In this document: positions 1-4,429 of the stretch, in pieces
Position numbering within the stretch: position 1 is the stretch's first letter
Layout: every line of letters starts with the position of its first letter
From: an uncultured Actinomycetes bacterium
GTDB taxonomy: Bacteria; Actinomycetota; Actinomycetes; Nanopelagicales; Nanopelagicaceae
Assembly (NCBI GenBank): GCA_903839585.1
Contig: CAIMCU010000044.1
Location: forward strand, 1 to 5,850
Direction of reading: 5' to 3'
Length of the DNA: 5,850 bases
The notes under the pieces: model-generated
Databases searched by the model: none
What the model saw: only the letters and a program-made list of their open reading frames with translations
What the model was told of the DNA's origin: nothing
Translations under genes and position numbers: made by a program

Positions 1-95
1 ACTTCGTCGCGAGCTGCCGCGCCTGGATCGTATGACTTAACGAAATTCGCTAAGGCATCCCGAATTTCATTCGGTTGGATCTTGAGCTCTGCCAT
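1..95 (-). CDS. atpA: F1Fo ATP synthase subunit alpha, N-terminal fragment
   Basis: The first 31 codons plus two bases are present; the rest lies beyond the left edge. The peptide begins [19 protein letters not shown] and continues [13 protein letters not shown]. This is the usual alpha N-terminus: M-A-E-L-x-I-x-P-x-E-I as a helix that packs against delta, then the start of the crown beta-barrel. Alpha carries the non-catalytic nucleotide sites of the F1 hexamer, but that part is not visible. The position directly after delta is standard for atp operons, and the start is confirmed by AAGGGAG 6 bases upstream. atpG, atpD and atpC would be expected next. Confidence 0.93.
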   Translation of the reverse strand, partial: MAELKIQPNEIRDALANFVKSYDPGAAARDE

Positions 96-101
96 GTCGT
101 T

Positions 102-108
102 CTCCCTT
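102..108 (-). promoter_or_regulatory. Ribosome-binding site of atpA
   Basis: The minus strand reads AAGGGAG, 6 bases before the atpA ATG (95), in a 37-base A-rich gap after atpH. It is one of the strongest ribosome-binding sites in the window. Confidence 0.7.
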
Positions 109-132
109 TGTTTTTTCTACTTAAATCTTTAC

Positions 133-969
133 TTACGCTTTTTGTCCGGCTAATTCGCGACCTGCATGTGCAAGGCGATTTGAAACACTTCCATCTACTA
201 GCTCATCTGCAAACTTGACTGAAACGCCACCAATAATCGTTGGATCGATCTCAATATTGACGCGGATTGGCTGACCAACCTGCTTCTCAATAGCACTCGC
301 TAGGCGACCCTTTTGAGAGTCTGACATCGCTACAGCTGTGCGAACCACCGCTATCAAACGATTACGGCGATTAGCCAAGCCGAAGAGGAAATCAGCAAAT
401 GCGGCCTCCAAACTACGTCCTCGAAGACCCTTCACTAATGCAACTGCAAGTTTGGCAGTTGATGGTGAGGCTTTCTTGCCAAGGATTTCATTAATAAGAG
501 CGCTCTTAGCCTCTGCACTTCCATGACCCACGAGCGCCTTACGGAGATCGAATGAGTCATTAATCATCTGTGAGGTCTCAAAGAGTTCATCTTCAACGCG
601 ATCGAGTTCATTTGAGATATTGGCAGATGAAGCCTCAGCCTCAATCGCCAACTGCTCAATAACATGAACAAGATCTCCAGTTGCAGACCAGCGAAGGGAC
701 GCAACATCGGTCAAAAGAGCAACAGCTAAATCGCCAATGCTTTTTCCGAAGAGATCCTTCACGAGTACCGCTTTTGCCTTTACATCGCGGGATTGATCTG
801 CGATTGCTCGGCGAAGAGATGAGTTATCTGCAAGAACTTCAGCAGCAAAGAAAAGGTGTGAAGACAACTCGGTAGCGGAGGCAGCGCTTGCGCCCTTCAC
901 GGCAGCATCGAGCTTGCCGCGTGCAATCACGAGTGATTGACGGCTGCTTCCTCCGAGGTGAATTCTCAT
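133..969 (-). CDS. atpH: F1Fo ATP synthase subunit delta, long actinobacterial form with duplicated N-domain
   Basis: Delta caps F1 and joins it to the b stalk. At 278 residues it is about 100 longer than E. coli delta (177), as is usual in actinobacteria. The C-terminal signature IDPTIIGGVSVKFADELVDGSVSNRLAHAG (241-270) is clear. The extra length looks like a second copy of the N-terminal helical domain. L39F40, D48, L52R53, A55, A65K66, G75K76 and LAVAL (81-85) line up with L129F130, D138, L142R143, A145, A154K155, G164K165 and LAVAL (174-178), with a small insertion in the second copy. The start follows atpF by 2 bases with no good Shine-Dalgarno site; translation is probably coupled to atpF. 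The alternative label would be a b-delta fusion, but there is no membrane helix. The stop is TAA. Confidence 0.95.
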   Translation of the reverse strand: MRIHLGGSSRQSLVIARGKLDAAVKGASAASATELSSHLFFAAEVLADNSSLRRAIADQSRDVKAKAVLVKDLFGKSIGDLAVALLTDVASLRWSATGDLVHVIEQLAIEAEASSANISNELDRVEDELFETSQMINDSFDLRKALVGHGSAEAKSALINEILGKKASPSTAKLAVALVKGLRGRSLEAAFADFLFGLANRRNRLIAVVRTAVAMSDSQKGRLASAIEKQVGQPIRVNIEIDPTIIGGVSVKFADELVDGSVSNRLAHAGRELAGQKA

Positions 970-971
970 CT

Positions 972-1508
972 TTACTTATTGCTCTTTTCTAGATCATCTA
1001 AGAAACGATCAACAATGCGTGATTGACGAGCCTGGTCATCTAGTGCTTCCCCGACAATCTTTGAAGCTAACTCAACTGCAAGTGCACCAACCTCATTACG
1101 AAGTGATGTAACCGCTTGTTGACGTTCAGCTTCAATAGACGCATGGGCCGCGGCTGTAATTCGTGCCGCTTCTTCCTGCGCCTTGACGCGAAGTTCTTCA
1201 ACGATAGATGCGCCTTGTACACGAGCCTCTTCGCGAAGCGTTTGAGCCTCATCGCGTGCCTTTGAAAGCTGGTCGTTGTACTGAGTAAGCGCGCGCTGTG
1301 CATCTAGCTGCGCCTTCTCTGCGCGTTCCATACCGCCTTGGATCGCCTCTGTGCGAGCGGTAAATGCCTTTTCAAACATTGGCACTACCTTGCTGCGCAT
1401 TACAAGGAAGAGAAGGATGAACGCAACAGCGCCCACTATTAACTCCGCAGTATGCGGAATCAGTGGATTTACCTTCTCTGCCTCAGCGGCAAAATTTAAT
1501 GTACGCAT
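972..1508 (-). CDS. atpF: F1Fo ATP synthase subunit b (peripheral stalk)
   Basis: Part of the peripheral stalk that holds alpha3beta3 still against the rotor. The 178 residues contain NPLIPHTAELIVGAVAFILLFLVM, with one membrane helix at about 20-37, then a long charged alpha-helical region (about 45-140) with ERAEKAQLDAQRA and similar heptad-like runs, and a C-terminal segment ELASKIVGEALDD...IVDRFLDDLEK that in the family binds delta. The N-terminal segment of NPLIPHTAELI type is common in actinobacterial b subunits. Unlike in mycobacteria, which have a separate b and a fused b-delta, only one b gene is present before delta in this window. The ATG is 6 bases after the atpE stop, and I see no Shine-Dalgarno site, so initiation probably depends on ribosomes leaving atpE. 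The stop is TAA, 2 bases before atpH. Confidence 0.95.
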   Translation of the reverse strand: MRTLNFAAEAEKVNPLIPHTAELIVGAVAFILLFLVMRSKVVPMFEKAFTARTEAIQGGMERAEKAQLDAQRALTQYNDQLSKARDEAQTLREEARVQGASIVEELRVKAQEEAARITAAAHASIEAERQQAVTSLRNEVGALAVELASKIVGEALDDQARQSRIVDRFLDDLEKSNK

Positions 1509-1514
1509 TGTTTA

Positions 1515-1718
1515 TTAGAGAACGAATGCGAGAACGAGTCCGAAGAGTGCGAGTGCTTCAGCAAGCGCGAATCCAAGGAATGCGATTGGCTGTAGAACAC
1601 CACGAGCTTCTGGCTGACGTGCAACGCCGTTGAGGTATGCGGCGATGATAAGTCCTGTTGAGATTCCGGGACCGATTGCTGCGAGGCCACAACCGACCAG
1701 GTTGAGTGTGCCTTCCAT
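1515..1718 (-). CDS. atpE: F1Fo ATP synthase subunit c (rotor ring)
   Basis: Two-helix membrane protein that oligomerises into the rotating ring. Helix 1 holds [12 protein letters not shown] (11-22), the polar loop is ARQPEA (33-38), and helix 2 carries the ion-binding carboxylate E54 in [12 protein letters not shown]. At 67 residues it is shorter than most (about 74-89): the N-terminus before the glycine-rich helix and the C-terminus after helix 2 are both trimmed. Aligned without gaps to a sodium-type c subunit (Ilyobacter) from GPG to RQPE, the sodium-ligand glutamine is T21 and the serine after the carboxylate is A55, so proton use is inferred. The start is supported by GAAAGG. The end is a tandem TAA TAA, with atpF starting 3 bases after the second stop. 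Confidence 0.97.
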   Translation of the reverse strand: MEGTLNLVGCGLAAIGPGISTGLIIAAYLNGVARQPEARGVLQPIAFLGFALAEALALFGLVLAFVL

Positions 1719-1726
1719 TTTTCTTA

Positions 1727-1732
1727 CCTTTC
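1727..1732 (-). promoter_or_regulatory. Ribosome-binding site of atpE
   Basis: The minus strand reads GAAAGG, then an A-rich 8-base spacer (TAAGAAAA) and ATG at 1718. The A-rich, probably unstructured context suggests efficient initiation, fitting the many c subunits needed per complex. Confidence 0.6.
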
Positions 1733-1745
1733 GTTAGTTACTGCG

Positions 1746-2534
1746 TTAGTGCTCGTCGGCAAGGGCGCCGGCGATATAAAGAGCGGTCAACAGAGTAAAG
1801 ATATACGCCTGCAGACATTGGACCATAAACTCGAAGAAGGTCATCACAATGCCGATACCGAAGGCAAATGGGCTGATCAACTTCAAACCTATAGCACCCG
1901 AGAGGAGATGCTCTCCTCCCAAAATAAAGACGAGCAACAGCAAGTGGCCCGCGAACATATTTGCAAAAAGACGAAGTGAGAGCGTAAGTGGTCGCACCAA
2001 GAAGAAGGTCAGGATTTCAAGGGGGGTAATCAAGATGTAAGCAGGCTTTGGAACACCTGGCATAAACATGATGTCCTTGATGTACTTAAAGAATCCGTGA
2101 TGACGAATGCCAACGTAGTGGAAAACGATAAATGTGAAGATTGCTAGGACGTAAGCAAATCCAACATGAGACATGGTCGGAAATTGCAATAACGGCACAA
2201 TACCGAAGAGGTTATTTACAAGAATGAATGTAAAGAGTGTGAAGAGGTAGGGAACAAAGCGCATGAACTCATGGCCAATAACATCTCGTCCAAGGCCGTT
2301 GCGAACAAATTCGTATACGCTTTCGCCGGCAAATTGAAGCTTGGAAGGGACTACCGCTGCCTTGCGTGATGCAAGAAGAAAGAAGACTGAGATCAAAATG
2401 ACTGAGAGAAATACTAAGAAGATCGGCTTAGTTGTATAGACGTTATCGCCGAAAATAGGAGGAAGCTCAAAATCTTTAGCGCTTGGCGGAACGAAACCTT
2501 CGCCCTCAGCACCTGATCGAACTAACGTGAGCAC
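1746..2534 (-). CDS. atpB: F1Fo ATP synthase subunit a (Fo stator, proton half-channels)
   Basis: Integral membrane stator of Fo; its half-channels carry protons to and from the c-ring carboxylates. The 262-residue protein has a soluble N-terminus (to about 36) and five or six hydrophobic helices. The hallmark helix is TLSLRLFANMFAGH (184-197), with the essential arginine R188 (E. coli R210) and N192 (N214). The last helix, FEFMVQCLQAYIF, gives E225 and Q232, matching E. coli H245 and Q252. The E. coli pair E219/H245 is here swapped to H197/E225, a compensated exchange known in other lineages. The start is GTG, backed by AGGAG 5 bases upstream; the leader is 129 bases after atpZ. The stop is TAA, 27 bases before atpE. 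Confidence 0.96.
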   Translation of the reverse strand: MLTLVRSGAEGEGFVPPSAKDFELPPIFGDNVYTTKPIFLVFLSVILISVFFLLASRKAAVVPSKLQFAGESVYEFVRNGLGRDVIGHEFMRFVPYLFTLFTFILVNNLFGIVPLLQFPTMSHVGFAYVLAIFTFIVFHYVGIRHHGFFKYIKDIMFMPGVPKPAYILITPLEILTFFLVRPLTLSLRLFANMFAGHLLLLVFILGGEHLLSGAIGLKLISPFAFGIGIVMTFFEFMVQCLQAYIFTLLTALYIAGALADEH

Positions 2535-2539
2535 ACAAA

Positions 2540-2544
2540 CTCCT
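2540..2544 (-). promoter_or_regulatory. Ribosome-binding site that fixes the GTG start of atpB
   Basis: The minus strand reads AGGAG followed by 5 bases (TTTGT) and then GTG at 2534. No ATG lies close in frame, so this site supports a GTG start for subunit a. Confidence 0.75.
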
Positions 2545-2595
2545 ATGAAATCTAGTAAGTAACCAAACTGTGGAAAATCTTGGGGAGCGGTAAAT

Positions 2596-2628
2596 CAGGG
2601 CAACCTTATGGGTAAAGGTGCCAGCCTG
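2596..2628 (-). other. Imperfect hairpin in the atpB leader
   Basis: GGCACCTT (2615-2622) pairs with AAGGTTGCC (2599-2607) as eight base pairs with one bulged T, around the 7-base loop TACCCAT. CAG (2626-2628) and CTG (2596-2598) can extend the base across a 3-base bulge. The short repeat CTGATTT occurs on both sides of it (2631-2637 and 2592-2598). It is followed by mixed sequence, not a T run, so it is not a terminator. It may be a leader structure or chance. Confidence 0.3.
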
Positions 2629-2635
2629 TGAAATC

Positions 2636-2665
2636 AGAAAAGCGGCCCGGGGTGTGAGGCGCGCT
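2636..2665 (-). terminator. Possible weak intrinsic terminator or attenuator after atpZ
   Basis: In RNA sense, AGCG-(C)-GCCU at 2665-2657 pairs with GGGCCGCU at 2648-2641: seven Watson-Crick pairs with one bulged C and a closing G-U, with loop CACACCCC. The stem runs straight into TTTT (2641-2638) then CTG. The T run is short, so termination, if any, should be partial. It lies between the accessory genes and the atpBEFHA structural genes, where partial read-through would set their relative dose. No energy calculation was possible. Confidence 0.35.
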
Positions 2666-2675
2666 ACTCGCGCCC
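2657..2675 (-). other. GC-rich RNA hairpin enclosing the atpZ stop codon
   Basis: On the minus strand GGCGCG (2669-2674) and CGCGCC (2658-2663) form a perfect 6-bp stem, extendable by a G-U pair (2675/2657), around the 5-base loop AGTAG. The loop contains the TAG stop of atpZ. A ribosome terminating there would melt it. Its 3' arm overlaps the 5' arm of the terminator-like hairpin at 2641-2665, so the two cannot form together. Confidence 0.45.
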
Positions 2676-2855
2676 GAAACGCAACCAGACCAGATAGATG
2701 GCCCCGCCCATGCCCACGAGGAGGCCGATCAATGTGAAGTAGGAGGTCTGGAGCCACTTATCAACAGCCCAGCCGACGCCGCCCCAGAAGAGAAGCCCCG
2801 ATAGAAGGTATCCAAAGATGGTCCACATAGCGTTCTCGTCGCGATTAGTTGCCAT
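2664..2855 (-). CDS. atpZ: AtpZ-like two-helix membrane protein (F0F1-ATPase gene1 family)
   Basis: A 63-residue protein with two likely membrane helices (about 10-31 and 37-58). The pattern GYLLSGLLFWGGVGWAVDKWL, short turn, then FTLIGLLVGMGGAIYLVW is typical of the AtpZ/ATPase_gene1 family: a G-rich first helix ending in G-x-x-x-D (D32) and a G-L-x-x-G-M-x-G second helix. Family members sit at the head of atp operons; in alkaliphilic Bacillus, AtpZ with AtpI was linked to divalent cation transport, and other work points to c-ring or complex assembly. A GAGGAG site 8 bases upstream confirms the start. The gene is unusual in composition: about 59-60% GC, with roughly 47 of 62 third codon positions G or C, against 32-50% GC in most nearby stretches. 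The TAG stop lies in the loop of a GC-rich hairpin, and a 129-base gap follows before atpB. Confidence 0.8.
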   Translation of the reverse strand: MATNRDENAMWTIFGYLLSGLLFWGGVGWAVDKWLQTSYFTLIGLLVGMGGAIYLVWLRFGRE

Positions 2856-2863
2856 AGCTCCAA

Positions 2864-2869
2864 CTCCTC
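2864..2869 (-). promoter_or_regulatory. Strong ribosome-binding site of the atpZ-like gene
   Basis: The minus strand reads GAGGAG 8 bases before the ATG at 2855. It fixes the start of this small gene, which would otherwise be easy to dismiss. Just upstream, 2877-2893 can form a small 5-bp hairpin (CCAAC/GTTGG, 7-base loop) in the 46-base gap after atpI; it is not followed by a T run, so I do not call it a terminator. Confidence 0.7.
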
Positions 2870-2901
2870 ATTCATTCCAACTTTAAAGGTTGGTTAGGGT
2901 T

Positions 2902-3333
2902 CTAGCGGTTTGCCGCAGGGGGTAATGGTAGATGAGTTTTCAACTTTAGATAACTGCGTATTTCTCCGCCTAGCCACGCTGCTGTGAGCGCAACTGCGCT
3001 GACTCCAAAGCTTGCTCGATCAATACTCTCTCGAGGAGTGAACTTTGCAAGGGCCCAGAGAAAGAGTCCTAAAAAGAAGAGTTTGGCAAAGTATGAAAAA
3101 AGAGCAAGCGCCATTGTGCTAATTGGGTCAAGGTTTACTGAAATCTTTGAGACAAATATATGAACTATGAAGTAGATCAGAACAATGAGTTGAGCAAGAA
3201 GGGCTCCATACAAACCTGCAAAGCCCTGTACCGCTGATGAGATTGCAATTGATACCAATCCGACGAAAAGTGTTGGTTTAAGTGCGCCACTTAGCAACTG
3301 GCTTTCATTGCTCTTATCCTGCGAACTAGTCAT
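2902..3333 (-). CDS. atpI: AtpI-like membrane protein (ATP synthase I family), probable Fo accessory factor
   Basis: A 143-residue protein with a polar N-terminus (1-16) and four likely membrane helices: about 17-37, 41-62, 72-95 and 107-122, followed by a basic tail. The second hairpin, with LDPISTMALALFSYFAKLFFLGLFLWAL, resembles the UncI/AtpI family. Its place between wecA and the Fo genes is where actinobacteria carry their atpI (SCO5366 in Streptomyces, Rv1303 in Mycobacterium). AtpI proteins are reported to help c-ring assembly or stability and are not part of the finished enzyme; a magnesium-transport role has also been proposed. Sequence conservation in this family is low, so the call relies on topology and gene order. 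The ATG lies inside the wecA 3' end, giving an 8-base ATGACTAG overlap and likely coupled translation. A weak GGTGGG (3339-3344) precedes it. Confidence 0.72.
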   Translation of the reverse strand: MTSSQDKSNESQLLSGALKPTLFVGLVSIAISSAVQGFAGLYGALLAQLIVLIYFIVHIFVSKISVNLDPISTMALALFSYFAKLFFLGLFLWALAKFTPRESIDRASFGVSAVALTAAWLGGEIRSYLKLKTHLPLPPAANR

Positions 3334-4417
3334 TAACGCCCACCAGAGACTTAGATTTTCCGCGAGAGAATCTAATCGTAAATGCGAGCATTAGCCCTGC
3401 AACGATCGCCGATAGCCAGATCGGAGCAAAAGCTGAAACCGTTACTGGAAATGCAATTGTTGCTGTCCATAGATACAGGATTGCTGCGGTGCGAATCTGC
3501 GTATTGCCTGCACGCATGATGCGGTGATGTAAGTGCTCTTTATCTGAAGAGAAGGGTGACTTACCCGCTCTAATTCGTCGAATAATTGCAAGCGATAAAT
3601 CAATGAGCGGGATTGCAAGAACAGCAAAGGGAAGCAGGAGTGGCAAGAGCGCCGGTCCTAAGCTTTCAGCTGTTATAGCGTTGGGATCAACCTGTCCCGT
3701 TAATGTGATCGCAGAGGATGCAAGAAGTAGGCCAAGAAACATTGATCCAGAGTCACCCATAAAGATTCGAGCAGGGTTGGTGTTGTGTGGCAAGAAGCCA
3801 AGACAGATACCGATGGTTACAGCGGTAATCAAAGATGGCGCACCCGCACGGCTAAAGCCGTAGATAACCGCTAATAGATATGCAAAGGCAAAGAAGGCAA
3901 CCCCTGAAATAGCCACCACACCGGCGGCAAGTCCATCTAATCCATCGATGAAGTTAACAGCGTTGATCGTGACTAGTACCGCAAGGACTGTAACTAGCTG
4001 ACCAATACTTGGGGGAAGGGTTGTTACTCCATTGATTGGCAGCCATAAAACTTGAAGTCCGTAAAGAAGCAGAATTCCAGCAGCCATCGCCTGACCAGCT
4101 AACTTTGTGATTGCATCCAACTCGTATCGGTCATCTGCCATTCCTAATAAGACAAGAAAAGTCCCGGCTAGAAAAATCCCCTGGGCGTCATGGCCAAAGG
4201 ACTTTCCAACGAGTGAAAGGTTGCCAACGATAAGGAAGGTAATTGTCATCGCTATCCACATCGCGACCCCACCCCATCGTGGTGTTGGCGTCGTGTGAAT
4301 ATCTCTTTGACGTATTGCAGCAACTGCACCGAACTTGATCGCCCAGGTACGCACAAAAGGTGTAACTACATAACAGATCGCAGCTGCTAGAAGTAGAGTT
4401 ACAAGATACTCACGCAT
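3326..4417 (-). CDS. wecA: Undecaprenyl-phosphate GlcNAc-1-phosphate transferase (WecA/Rfe, MraY-like family)
   Basis: Polytopic membrane enzyme that moves a sugar-1-phosphate (typically GlcNAc-1-P from UDP-GlcNAc) onto a polyprenyl phosphate at the inner face of the membrane, starting an envelope glycan. The 363 residues hold about ten or eleven hydrophobic helices. Family motifs occur in order: PRWGG (46-50); the Mg-binding DDRYELDAITK (95-105) with D95/D96; NAVNFIDGLDGLAAG (152-166) with D158 and D161; NPARIFMGDSGS (214-225) with D222; and the cytoplasmic basic loop KEHLHHR (283-289), matching the H-[IL]-H-H motif of WecA-type members. That loop and the position next to the atp genes favour WecA/Rfe over MraY, which lies in the mur cluster. 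In mycobacteria this neighbour starts the arabinogalactan linker; here the final polymer is unknown. The ATG is supported by an AAGG site 7 bases upstream. The stop overlaps the next gene by 8 bases. Confidence 0.92.
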   Translation of the reverse strand: MREYLVTLLLAAAICYVVTPFVRTWAIKFGAVAAIRQRDIHTTPTPRWGGVAMWIAMTITFLIVGNLSLVGKSFGHDAQGIFLAGTFLVLLGMADDRYELDAITKLAGQAMAAGILLLYGLQVLWLPINGVTTLPPSIGQLVTVLAVLVTINAVNFIDGLDGLAAGVVAISGVAFFAFAYLLAVIYGFSRAGAPSLITAVTIGICLGFLPHNTNPARIFMGDSGSMFLGLLLASSAITLTGQVDPNAITAESLGPALLPLLLPFAVLAIPLIDLSLAIIRRIRAGKSPFSSDKEHLHHRIMRAGNTQIRTAAILYLWTATIAFPVTVSAFAPIWLSAIVAGLMLAFTIRFSRGKSKSLVGVND

Positions 4418-4424
4418 GATATGA

Positions 4425-4429
4425 CCTTA
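4425..4429 (-). promoter_or_regulatory. Ribosome-binding site of wecA, overlapping the glyA stop codon
   Basis: On the minus strand the bases TAAGG combine the TAA stop of glyA with the AAGG core of a Shine-Dalgarno site, 7 bases before the wecA ATG (4417). A ribosome ending glyA would sit on this site, which suggests that the two genes are translationally coupled. The overlap is seen directly; the coupling is inferred. Confidence 0.6.

Noticed and set aside
2549..2576. Promoter-like pair TTTCCA, 16 bases, TAGATT before atpB
   Set aside because: Only 4 of 6 matches in each box, and the predicted start near 2542 would fall inside the AGGAG ribosome-binding site of atpB, removing it from the transcript. 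Another candidate (TTGCCC at 2598-2603) has an even poorer -10.
2506..2757. An 83-codon open frame crossing the atpZ 3' end and the gap before atpB
   Set aside because: It overlaps the well-supported atpZ in another frame, runs into the atpB start, and its product is arginine/histidine-rich with no family features; it lacks a ribosome-binding site.
2877..2893. Small inverted repeat CCAAC/GTTGG between atpI and atpZ as a terminator
   Set aside because: Five base pairs, AT-rich loop and no following T run; it is too weak to stop transcription and the operon clearly continues.
3603..3863. Plus-strand open frame inside wecA (86 codons)
   Set aside because: Antisense to a conserved membrane protein whose motifs lie in this stretch; the translation is low-complexity and basic, typical of a shadow frame. 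The other plus-strand frames in the window fail for the same reason.
3326..4417. Assignment as MraY instead of WecA
   Set aside because: The gene shares the superfamily motifs, but the HLHH loop, the length and the position between glyA and the atp genes fit WecA/Rfe; no mur genes are nearby.
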